NCBI RefSeq assembly: GCF_029227915.1
Contig: NC_079884.1
Span: 25,980,001 to 26,040,000 of the forward strand
DNA length: 60,000 nt
Direction of reading: 5' to 3'
Source: Hydractinia symbiolongicarpus
Lineage: Eukaryota > Cnidaria > Hydrozoa > Anthoathecata > Hydractiniidae
The notes beneath the pieces are model-generated. The model made no database searches. It was not told the origin of the DNA and worked only from the letters and a program-made list of their open reading frames with translations. Positions 26,033-36,700 of the stretch are shown in pieces (position 1 is the first letter of the stretch; every line of letters starts with the position of its first letter). The translations under genes and the position numbers were made by a program.

Positions 26033-26525
26033 TTTCCAAACGACGTTGATTAGACGTTGTTAGACGTTTTTTCAACGTTGAAAAGACGTTGCGAGAAGTT
26101 ATTTCAATGTTTAAAAGACGTAGCGAGACGTTGTTTCAACGTTGAAGAGACGTTGCAGGACGTTGTTTCAACGTAGCTTGCGACGTTGAAAAGACGTTGA
26201 TTTTACGTTGCAAATGAAAGTTTTTTTGACGTCTTTTTCCGACGTCTATTCAACGTCGGACATCAACGTCTTTTCAACGTTGAAACAACGTCCTGCAACG
26301 TTGTTTCAACGTTGAAAAGACGTTGCGAGACGTTGTTTCAACGTTGAAAAGACGTTGCGAGACGTTGTTTCAACGTTGAAAAGACGTTGATGTCCGACGT
26401 TGAATAGACGTCGGAAAAAGACGTCAAAAAAACTTTCATTTGCAACGTAAAATCAACGTCTTTTCAACGTCGCAAGCAACGTCTTTTCAACGTTGATTCA
26501 ACGTTGAAGTGCCCACTGGGATGTG
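26033..26525. repeat. right subterminal ACGTTG-motif array with a 300-bp palindrome
   Basis: Same motif class as the left array, in opposite orientation relative to the terminus. Within it, 26176..26477 is a near-perfect palindrome. Arms of more than 100 bp run from GCTTGCGACGTTGAAAAGAC to its complement, centred near 26326. Confidence 0.85.
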
Positions 26526-27294
26526 TCAAGAGATATCTTTTAACAAACTTTTGGGACAAAATACTAGCTAAAGTATTGAAAAATAAATGGAAATAAATAA
26601 GGGAATAAAGTATAGCTAGCTGTACATATAAAAAAAATATATATATATATATATATACAAGAAATCACAACTATAGAACGTATTGTTTATTAGGCAATGA
26701 GAAAGAAAACATCACAACACATAAAGTTTATGGTGGGTGTGTTAAAGTAAGTATGCTTCATGCCGAAACAAACTTAAAACGGTTTAGTGAAATTTTCGGA
26801 AGTATTGGAACCTCAAATATCGCAATTATGCAAACTAATACTGTTGTAAATGTGAAAGAAAATTAAAGATTTTCCGCCAGATTGCTCAAATAAGCTTTCA
26901 GAAAAATGACATTGTAAAGAGCGTTATATCATCACCAAAAACTCATTAATGTCATTTTGTTTTAAACACCTAGTGCTGATATGATGGCCAGTATAATTCC
27001 AAATGTTTCTTGCCAAGCGACCAGAACGTCCAAATTTCTGCATATATATACATACATTCAATGGTATTCAATGGTACTTGGTGGACTTATATGGTAGATT
27101 TGTTTGATAATGGTGCATAAACTCCTATGACAAGAACAGAGGTTGCTATAATAACCCAAACATCAGATCTTTCTTTGCAACTTCAAGAAGAATTTAATTT
27201 TACATGGTCTTTGTTTGTGGTGTGTGAAGTTGCACAATTGAACAATTGCTAGATGTTGTTATGTTTTTAATGTATATACTTGTATAAGTATATA

Positions 27295-27353
27295 CGTACG
27301 AGTTTCATCCTCATATAAAAAAACGCTACAGGTCCTGGGATCGAGGTTGTCCA
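27295..27353 (-). repeat. outer inverted repeat, right copy
   Basis: Inverted partner of 20177..20235. The two copies enclose 7.2 kb, including the 5.8-kb element. Confidence 0.7.
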
Positions 27354-28299
27354 ATATTATGTCCCAACAACACAATCTATCATTATTCGTCATTGCAGTA
27401 GTTTTATACTGAATCAAAGTGACTTTCTCAAGTTATTATGGCCAGGGAACGTAGAAATAAAAAACGTAAAAAAATATTTTAAATTTAAAGATTTACATTT
27501 CAGGCCAAAATATTTGAAAACAGGTCAAATAACTGGCATCATCTCTCCTATTGGTAACAAGGTGCAACCTAGGCCGTCCAAATATAAAGAGCCTAACGAG
27601 TCCTAGTTTATAAAAAGAGACAAAACAACAAATAGATATTCTACAGAATCGCTGTAACATGCTTTTATATTCTCTGATAGTGTTTTTTTTTCATCATATT
27701 ATGTTATTGTATCTATCAAAAAAATTTTCCCGAAATATTTCGCGGGTATTAAATTTTGCGAAATAGCTTGCAGCTTGCAGCCAACTATATATTTCCGGTT
27801 TAAAGTTTTGTGCGTAGTGTGGCACGACTTTGGCCCGTGTGACATACAGACAGACAACAGGTATTAGTTATATGGAGTTTATTGTAAGAATTTAGCATCC
27901 AAAACAGCACTTGATAAATTAACGCGGAAAAACCAACAGACTCTTACACCAATTAAATTAACGCAGTTGACGGTTAGTAATATAAAAAATGTAAAACTAC
28001 ACAAAGATGCAACGCAACAGAACTTTAAAATAAAAAGAATGAATAAAACAGAGCAAAAACATTTTCAGTCTAGTTTCTTATGAGATTTATTCAGCGAACA
28101 CGGTAATACACCATACTAATTAAGTGTTTGCTTTTCTCGGGCACACCTCTTTGATGATCTTCATAAATCGTAAATGTAGATTTCATTACCGTCTTACTTT
28201 GGTCTAAAATTAAAAACACTTAATTAACCCGCTGAATTCAAAAGTTCTATGATGTTACATAAAGTCTACTTTCGGTAAGGGGAACCTCCAAGGGACCGA

Positions 28300-28866
28300 A
28301 AAAATGATTCCACTTATCGAAGTATCCACTTCCGATCGATAAGTGGAACTTCTATAAAACCGAAAAAAAGTTCCACTTATCGAACTTCTCTTTTATCTGA
28401 AATCTCAGGAGACCGAGGAATTTACGAATAATCAAAAGCAGGGGGAGGAGCAAAAGAAAATGCTTTATAGATATTTATGTTTCACATGATGATTTTTAAT
28501 AGCAATAAAGTTATAAAAAATAATCTTTTATGCAAGCTTGTTTTAAACTTTGTGGCATTTCTAGAGATATATCTTCATCACGGCCATCCTCTTCATCATC
28601 CTCTACTTTAATTGACTCCTCTATATTTCAATTGACTCGACGGATAACACATGCTCTGTTGCGGCAACGGTATCATCAAAACTTGCAAACTCTTACGGTG
28701 AATGCATTCGAAAAAAGAATGTTTTGATTAAAATGATTCGAACGTACTGTAGATGATTTTTCTTTTGAAAAAGTTCCACTTATATGAATAAATATTGCGC
28801 TCAAGAGACCAAAAAAACGGTTCCACTTATCAAAATACCACTTTTTGAGGGTTCCACTTATCCGAA
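28300..28866. repeat. TTCCACTTATC repeat cluster in both orientations
   Basis: The word TTCCACTTAT(C/A) occurs at least five times in the forward direction (two near 28305..28385, three near 28770..28860). It occurs inverted once (GATAAGTGGAAC near 28340). It looks like degenerate ends of a pogo/Tigger-type MITE; no intact element could be delimited. Confidence 0.5.
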
Positions 28867-29084
28867 TAAAGAGGGGATGTAATCGAATACTCCAATATAA
28901 TACCACCTTTAATCATAGTAAAACACCCTTCAGGCGCGGATTTAGACTAGGTCAACCCTGTCACGCGACCTAGTAAAAAAATGCCGAGGATTGAAATCGA
29001 ATTCTGTCGAATTTACCCGGAATCTGAAGATCGAAATATTTCTCCTTGTTTTCTCATAACGCGAATTGGATCAACCTATGTTGA

Positions 29085-29490
29085 CCTGACCTGTGTTAGC
29101 CAGTCTTGGCTCTAGGTTATCCCGCGAGGCTTTTACCGTCGACTAGAATCAAACCTATGTGGGCCCGACCTATTTTGAGTCAGAAATTTTGAAGTCAGCC
29201 CAGTCTTGGCTCTAGGTTATCCCGCGAGGCTTTTACCGTCGACAAGAATCAAACCTATGTTGGCCTGACCTATTTTTAGTCAGAAATTTTGAAGCCAGCC
29301 AGTCTTGGCTCTAGGTTATCCCGTGAGGCTTTCACCATACACTAGAGTCAACCTATCTTGGCCTGACCTATTTTTAGTCAGAAATTTTGAAGCCAGCCAG
29401 TCTTGGCTCTAGGTTATCCCGTGAGGCTTTCACCGTTGACTAGAATCAACCTATGTGGGCCTGACCTATTTTTAGTCAGAAAGTTTTAAA
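29085..29490. repeat. 98-100-bp tandem repeat, about four copies
   Basis: The marker CTTGGCTCTAGGTTATCCCG begins at about 29105, 29205, 29304 and 29402. Each unit also holds CTGACCTATTTTTAGTCAG or a close variant, an imperfect palindrome. The array ends just before the TATA box of the transposase gene and could hold transposase binding sites (inference). Confidence 0.85.
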
Positions 29491-29519
29491 CAAACCTGTC
29501 AAAATTTGTAGCATGTTGG

Positions 29520-29527
29520 TATAAATA
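29520..29527 (+). promoter_or_regulatory. TATA box of the OTU-hAT gene
   Basis: TATAAATA lies 45 nt before the ATG at 29565 and 18 nt before the ATG at 29538. Normal spacing puts the transcript start near 29550, so 29565 (MACKSLRERV) is the likelier initiation codon. Confidence 0.5.
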
Positions 29528-29564
29528 TAAGTAAGGCATGCGGAAGATTCTTTCCGTTCTCAAC

Positions 29565-32220
29565 ATGGCTTGCAAGAGCTTGAGAGAGCGTGTGGAGTTA
29601 GTTTTTGAAAACGAAAATTTTGATGAGCTACCTCAAATTTACGCCGAATTAAATAAAAAGTTTAAATGTAATTCTGTTTTGCCATCTACTGACGTGTTGC
29701 AAAAACAACTTACTTTTGGTTTTATCCAAAGAAATTGCCATGCAGAATACTACCTTCCTGCCTATTTGAAAGCAAAGAAGGATGGTTGCGCAATTACGTT
29801 GAAGTGAGTTGTTTATGTTTATCTTTTGTTGTTTCTATAATAGCTATGCGTTTTTGTTACTATGACCACTAACTATGCAGCTGAATATTGTCTTAAAAAA
29901 GATTATGAATAATCTTTGTTGTTTTAAAATGTGCAAAGGTCATCTCAAATATGTCTTGCTTGTTCAGTTTCTTTTGTTGATGCATTCTTAGTTTATTTAT
30001 ATATTGAGCAAGCTGAATTTCATAAACAAACCTTTAATAGGCAGCAGTTTGGCAAAATGTGTAGTTAAAGTTTTAGAATAGCTAGCAATACCTATTTTTA
30101 TTACAGGTCTCAGGTCAATGGAAATTGCCTGTACAGTTCTATGGCGTTGTGTTTGTTTGGGAAAAATGTGATGGTTGACGACTTACGAATTCTTGTGTCA
30201 GTGGAGCTAATGATGAATGCTAGCTTTTACTGTAAGCATCCTCTATTTTCTTCTATCCTTGCTCTTCCAGAAAGTCTCTTTAAATCTATGGAAGATATTC
30301 TCAATATGTCTGTCTGCAATTCTGCATTTAACACAGACAAAAAACAAGAAGACTTAGTTAAGGAGGTAGCCATTTTAAATTTAGTAGATCGGAAATATTG
30401 TTCCTTTCTTGCTATGCTTGCTCTGTCATCTGTCACAAACAGGAATATATTTTCTTATTACCCAGATTATGGATGCAAAAAAGCTCAAATGTTGTTTAAC
30501 CAATTAATAGAGCCTAGACAACCAAGCTCTGCTTTTGCTATTCACATTTTGTTTTGCTATGAGGGCTTACTTCCATCCAGAGAAAATTTTGCACCTAATC
30601 ATTTCGTTCCAATTATTTTTAAGCAGATACGTAAACGCAAGTCAGGTTCAGCTGCGGACACAAAAGTTTTATCTCCTCCTGTGAAAAGGCAAACAAGGTT
30701 TTTTCCGGATGCACAGGCAACAGGGAAATTATCTCTTGTAAAACCTGTGATTAAAGATAAACAGTTTAATTTCTTTCCTAATAAAGCTTCCTTTAACAAT
30801 AAACTAACTGAAGATTATAAAGATAGTAACAATAATAGCACATCTGCTGAAGATTTTAATAACAATGACAAAGCTTTAAATGATATTTCCTTTGCTACTG
30901 TTTTAAATTTTAAACATCAATATGACGTTGCCTCTTTCCTTTCTAAAGTTTCAGGTCTAAATGATAAAGGTGTACACAACCTAATCACCAATGTTTTTGT
31001 GCCCGATAAATCTTTTATTTTTCCTAAAAAAAGTGGGCGTTTCTTTCGGCATGAATGGCTAAAGACCTTTTTATGGCTTAAATATTCACCAACTTTGGAT
31101 GGAGCATTTTGTTTGCCATGTATCCTTTTTGGTCACAAGGTTGCTAACAAAACTTCTAAGTTACAGAAATTGCTTTCTCAACCTTTTCGACATTGGCCAG
31201 CTGCCAAAAACTTTTTTAAACAACATGAAACATCAAAAAATGGTTTACATATTCAAACCAGCCTAACTTTTAGTGCATTTGTGAAGAATTTTTTAGGAGA
31301 AACTCAACCAATCAGTGTAATCATAGATTCCAACTACAAAAAACAGGTTGCTGATAATTGAAAGTTCTTAACACCAATTGTTGACACCATAATTTTATGT
31401 GGTCGTGTTTGTATTCCTCTTCGTGGCCACAGGGATGATAGTAAATATCATCCTGAAGTTGGAAATTTTTCAACTGGTTCAACTGGCAATTTTATTGATC
31501 TTTTAAATTACAGAGTACGTGGTGGAGACACAACCCTTGAAAATCATCTTCTAAAATGTAATAAGAATTCTTCTTATATTTCTAAAACTTCACAGAATGA
31601 AATAATTAATTGTTGTGCAGATATAGTTTTTTACGATTATAGCTGATGAAGCATCAGATACATCCAATAAAGAGCAGTTATCATTAGTTTTACGCTATGT
31701 AGATAGCAATTTTGACATTAAAGAAGATTTCATTCGATTTCTTCACTGTAAGGAAGGTTTATCTGGAAGTGCTCTTGCTTCCATTATTCTCAAAGCTCTA
31801 AGTGATGACCTAGTTCTAAATGTTCAAGACTGTAGAGGCCAGGGTTATGATGGGGCTGGCGCTGTGGCTGGTAGAATTAATGGTCTTTCTGCTCATATTT
31901 TGAGAATCAACAGGAAGGCTATTTATACTCATTGTCATAGTCATCGCCTCAACCTCTGTATATGTGCCTCTTGTTCAGTCCAAACAATTAGAAATGTGCT
32001 TGATAACATAAAAGAGATTTCCTATTTTTTTAATTTTTCCCAAGTAAGGGAAGACATGTTTGTGAAAAATATTAAATTGTATGCTCCTGATTCCTTAAAA
32101 AATAAGCTTAAGGATGTTTGTCGCACAATTTTACGTGGTGGTGATGAAGGTGATGATAACGTTATGAATCCAATTACCTTCTTTTTAGTTTTTTTCATTT
32201 ACCTTCTTACAGTAGTTATA
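29565..32220 (+). pseudogene. OTU protease-like plus TTF/DUF4371 hAT transposase, inactivated
   Basis: Exon 1 (29565..29803) and exon 2 (from 30107) join in phase across a GTGAGT/TTACAG intron. The N-terminal part is OTU-like: VNGNCLYSSMALCLFG carries the Cys in the NC-(L/F) block, and NHFVPII (near 30600) fits the distal His. A TTF-type zinc-finger region follows (FRHEWLKTFLWLKYSP...FCLPCILFGH), then DUF4371/RNase H-like blocks: IADEASDTSNKEQ, CRGQGYDGAGAVAG and HCHSHRLNLC. Breaks: an in-frame TGA at 31359..31361 after VADN, a deletion with frameshift near 31620..31635, and loss of the C-terminal hAT dimerisation region after about 32120. Not functional as read. Confidence 0.85.
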
Positions 32221-32240
32221 TACAGTACATTTGTTTTTGC

Positions 32241-32420
32241 GATGATGTGACAAAACAGCAAGCTGCAATGATAATACTTAACCCTCTGCAAATTTTACAA
32301 TCATCATACGATGATGTAACAAAACAGCAAGCTGTAATGATAATACTCAACCCTCTGAAAATTTTACAATCATCATACGATGATGTGACAAAACAGCTAG
32401 CTGCAATGATAATTAATTCC
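32241..32420. repeat. 69-bp minisatellite inside the hAT element
   Basis: Units begin GATGATGTGACAAAACAGC at 32241, 32310 and 32379, the last one partial. It replaces the missing 3' end of the transposase frame. Confidence 0.9.
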
Positions 32421-32551
32421 TGTGCGTGCAGTTGACAGAGCCATTTCTTTACTTCCACTTTAACAATAACTTCTTTCTATAAATAAATTTTCCTTATTCC
32501 GGGCTCGGCCTGACTCCAGCCGACAGTACCTGGTTTCCGGAGCGGCATTAT

Positions 32552-32645
32552 GACTGTCCATGTCGGGCTTAACGAACTATATTTTCATTCTATTTTTCGT
32601 TTGTCCTAGGCATGCTGACGAGCCCTGACATTGGGCGAAACAGTC
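32552..32645 (+). ncRNA. hammerhead ribozyme (type III topology)
   Basis: All conserved core elements are present in order. Stem III 5' strand GACTGT is followed by the cleavage-site C at 32558. Stem I 5' strand is CATG(TC) at 32559..32564, with a loop of about 45 nt and 3' strand CATG at 32611..32614. CTGACGA follows at 32615..32621. Stem II is GCCC/GGGC with loop TGACATT (32622..32636). GAAA lies at 32637..32640. Stem III 3' strand CAGTC (32641..32645) pairs completely with GACTG, and the last A of GAAA pairs with the U before the cleavage C. Stem I may extend to six or more pairs by a G-U and a C-G. The open ends are in stem III. Self-cleavage after C32558 is predicted from the known fold. 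It lies in the 3' part of the hAT element, same strand. Confidence 0.85.
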
Positions 32646-32907
32646 TAAAAATGATTTATGCTAACGAAATACATTTAAGTTGTCATTCTTTTTCTATTTG
32701 AAGTGTTTATGCTGAGCTGCGGCGTTTATGAGAATGTTTCGTTTCTGTTATCAAGGTCTAAAACGTCTGCATACGAGGTTGTTTTTTGTCCCCGTTTAAG
32801 CCTATTTCAGGGTTCGCAAAGCCCGTTTTAGCGAAAGCTTCTGGGGCTCCGCCCCTGACCCCGCTTGGGGGGCTTACAGCGCCCCCCAAGACCCCCAGCT
32901 GTATATT

Positions 32908-32962
32908 CAAATTTTCTTAGTAGGTCATGATGCTGCGCATCATGACCTACAAAGAAAATTTG
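32908..32962. repeat. subterminal hairpin of the hAT element
   Basis: Arms starting CAAATTTTCTT and including TAGGTCATGATGC pair with GCATCATGACCTA...AGAAAATTTG around a 3-nt loop. It sits directly inside the right terminus. A C-rich tract (CCCCCCAAGACCCCC) precedes it. Confidence 0.8.
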
Positions 32963-32982
32963 CTAGATCCGCCCCTGCCCTT

Positions 32983-33752
32983 TAAGTAAAATTTATTTAA
33001 TTCATGCTCAAATGTGGGCAAGGATACACGAAATAGACGTGCAGGAAATATGTAGGACGGGCTATCCCAATAGGATTTTTTATGGGCTATCGATTAGTAG
33101 TTGTTAAATAAAAGTACTGACAAAAGAAAGTAAATGTTCATTTGATGTAAGAACATATTTAAGAACATTTAAGCCTAAAATGTCGAATTTCTGAGAATCA
33201 CGAGGCTCAAACAAAAAATACGATATCAAAAGAAGTGTGGATTTGTGTTTTTTGAACATATTTTGAAAAAAAAAACACACGCGTTCTAGTTATAATACTC
33301 ACTGTTCTCATGATAAATAAAAGGAGATCAAATTATGAACAGAAAAAACAATGACATTTACTGATCTTTTAGACAGAAAGTTTAAAGAGAACACAGGTAC
33401 CGCATTCGCGTTCGAATGTAACTTTCAAGAACCAATGAGAAGGCAGTAAGAGCTACCATTATGTATGATTGAGCAAACGATCGCTTAGTCTTTGTTGAAG
33501 AAGTGCATTATATTCTGCATGGATTTTTGATTTGAAATTCGAATTGTAGTAGCGAACAAATCTAAAAAATTATATCGCTACTGGCTTTAAAAAAAATGGA
33601 AATTTTATGGTCTTGATATACTAAATTGATATTGGGATGCTAAATATGCTTGAAATAGAAAGTAACAAGATAAATTGAAGAATTATCGTCACCTGTTTTT
33701 GCTGTTTCCTATTGTTTAGTTGCAAATACTTTCTGGATAAGCAGTGCAAAGA
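32983..33752. other. intergenic and 5' flank of the sulfatase-like gene
   Basis: No coding content seen. A pyrimidine-rich acceptor (TTTCCTATTGTTTAG) at about 33705..33719 suggests an upstream non-coding exon joined to the exon that holds the ATG. Confidence 0.4.
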
Positions 33753-36700
33753 ATGGCGTGGAGCTTACTGTCATGTTTATCTGTTGTCTTGATAATACTC
33801 AAATTTGTAGTTGGTGAAGAAGTTGTCAAACCTCCTCATCCCCATATAATTTTCGTCACCATGAGAGATATGGTAGGTTCAGCTTCGCTGGCATATTTCA
33901 TTATGTCATTGTTGTATATATGGATATTTAGTAACTATTTAAGAAAAAGTACACTTATTAATACGTACTAAATCTCTATGGAAAAAAGTTTGCAACGATC
34001 TTTTTGATAAAACAATGTTATTCACTTATTCCTGGCTTATTTGTAGCTTATAAAATTAAATAGCGTTATTAGATGTAATTTTCTTTAATTTCTGGTTGTT
34101 ATTGACCTAACAGTTTTCAGAAAAAATTGGTTGGGACTAAAATTTTCTAAGAGGATAATTATAAAGGTTATAAAAAAAGGTTTTGTATGAGCCATTAAGT
34201 TTCTGCAGCGTAAACAGAATAAACTTTTTTTCGTTAATTTTATTTAGTTTAATTTGTCGGGTAGGATCATACGACGAACGAAATATTACCAAAAAAACAA
34301 GAGCAACAATAAGATTTGGAAAATTGCAAAATTTATTTCGCTAAGTGAGATCTGGTTGGTGCAGAGGCACAACTGTTGTATGATTGCACGCTACAAGGAG
34401 TAATTCACCACTCAAAATGGCGCATGTAGTATGCACCAACGACATTAATTATGCTTTGATGTAAACGCATGGTCGCTCAGATATATAATCGCTGTTATGT
34501 TTCTAAATAAATAATTAACACAAATTATAACAAGATATATAAATAAATTATAATAATATTCGAGATTGTACAATTCTAAAATTTGAAATAAAAATTAATT
34601 TTTTAAAATAAGGATGCACTGTGTAAGTGTAAGTAAAAAGTAAAATTTTAGTGAATTTTACCTACTTCTTTTAAGGGTTGGGATGATGTTAGTTTCCATG
34701 GTAATCCAGAAATTCCAACACCTAATATTGACAGAATTGCTAACCATGGTGTTATCTTGCAACAATATTACACCACTCCTAACTGTGAAGAGTCCGTATC
34801 CACATTCAGGACCGGGAAGCATCCCATTCATTACCGTAAGTAAAAATGCAGATTGGTTTAATTGCACGCAATCAATTACGTAAGGCGTTTTTACAACCTC
34901 CTTCCCAACCTCTCAAACAAAATCGACACTGCCTTAAGAAATTCTTATAAATAAAACAAACCCCAGATATAACGAACCCCCGATATAACGAACCCTCGAT
35001 TTAGCAAACCAATTTTTTGAGAGTCTACTATATATTAATTTCTAAGCAAGTAACAGTCCTACAATAATGAAAAATGCGAAGATAACTGAATGTGAGGTTG
35101 CAGGCAATGGGGACTTTAGGAATTGGCCATTATCACAAGTTGCATTAAGCCATTTACTATTGATTTTTAGGTACACCTGAACCAGGAGAAGCTTCTCGAG
35201 TAACGTACGACATTTGGAACTATTTAGACATCCAAAGTTACGTGATACGAGAAGTGGGAGTGGTAAGGCGATTTACAAACGACAACTTCGTACCTTGTCA
35301 GCGTCTTGGTGTAATAATATAGAATGAGGGTCAAAGATTCAGGCCTACAATTAACCGTTCTATTTTTTTTCATTTGATACATTACATGGGTGAAGTCTTC
35401 TTCCGGTGAAAATTCTGTCCTTATAGTCAGACTTACTTTCTGCTTCTTTTGATGAGCATGTCATATTTTTATACTGAAAATGCTCAGTTTAACGCCCACG
35501 CTCAATCACGCGTATCTTTTATCGACTTATCTCTATCCACTTTCATTATTCGTTTTGATGTAACTTCTCGATCTCTCGATTAAGCGTAACTGGGAAGCAT
35601 GGTCGTCCCTGATTTTTGAGTTTTAAAAGAGTTAGCTAATTGTCTCAATTCGTGCGTTTTGAAAGACAGAAATCGTAAAACTTAGTAACAAATAAATGGT
35701 CGTTAGAGCAACTTACATTGAATAATATATTAATATAATATTAATAATATAATGAAAAATAATATTAAATTATTATTTTCCAGATTGATTGCGAGGATAC
35801 GAACATACCTTTCTATCCCTGGGATGTGATACAGAAATCGGAACTCATATTAAAAGAACACGATCAAGCTAATCCATTATTTTTGCAAGTAAACTTCCCG
35901 CAGCTACACGCTGATTATCCGCAGCAGGTTCCGGACGAGTATCTGGAAAAAGCAAAGCACATCCCTTTTGAAGCAAGAAGAATATATGCAGGTATGATAA
36001 ATTTAAAGAAAGATGCATGTTAGAGTAAAAATGGTTATTTTGCGACAGGAATAGTATCTTTTACGATTTTATGTCATGGCGCGCAAACATAGATTTCTTG
36101 AATATTGCTATTATCCAAAAGTCACCTTAATTTTTAAGAAAAATTACATATCTTCTACTTTTATGTGATTTGATTAAATTTTTACAATATTCGTCTTTGT
36201 TCAGGGTTAATCATGCAATTAGACCGAGCAGTAGGACACCTAATCCGGATACTTTACGATACCGGTGTCTTACGAAACGCAATATTAATCTTTACTACGC
36301 TGACTGGTGGTACAAAAGGAAACAACCTTTACACTTGGCCATCTACATATCCGTTTCGGGGAAGCAACGGAACGTTATGGGAAGGAGGATCAAGGGGGTT
36401 AAGTTTTGTGTACAGTAATCGCATTCAAAGAAGAGGTAGGTTTGTTGTAGCAAAACAGAAACACATACGTTAACGGCAAAAATTTTCTACATCAGGTTTT
36501 TAGTCAGCAAAAATAAAAAACGCAAAAAAATCCTTTTTTCTGAAAACGGAGAAGTTTTTTTTTGCGTCTTTATACTATATTTTGTAATCTGACGAAACAT
36601 TAAAATACGAAGCATGGATATCGTTTTTTTGTTTTGTAATTTAAATTCAACTAATTAAATATACATTGCATGTTTGTTTATTGTCCATTTTCGTTCCAAA

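Larger units (their letters stand above)
20716..26525. mobile_element. 5.8-kb element bounded by CACATCCCAGTGGGCAC inverted termini
   Basis: The left terminus CACATCCCAGTGGGCAC (20716..20732) recurs as its exact reverse complement at 26509..26525. Just inside each end is a roughly 500-bp array dense in ACGTTG/CAACGT motifs. The interior holds a 162-bp tandem repeat and a spliced DUF4806 gene. A transposase is not visible, so this is either a non-autonomous element carrying cargo or two independent solo repeats in opposite orientation. No clear direct target duplication was seen outside the termini. Confidence 0.5.
26526..28930. other. intergenic with simple and dispersed repeats
   Basis: Contains an (AT)n tract near 26636..26656, the outer inverted repeat at 27295..27353, and scattered TTCCACTTATC repeats between 28300 and 28866. 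No coding exon recognised. Confidence 0.5.
28931..32977 (+). mobile_element. hAT-superfamily DNA transposon, decayed
   Basis: The left terminus CAGGCGCGGATTTAG matches the reverse complement of the right terminus (CAGGGGCGGATCTAG) at 13 of 15 positions. The flanks CCCTT (28926..28930 and 32978..32982) are identical, giving a 5-bp target duplication, shorter than the 8 bp typical of hAT. A subterminal hairpin lies at 32908..32962. The interior encodes a broken OTU-hAT transposase and contains tandem repeats and a hammerhead ribozyme. Confidence 0.8.
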
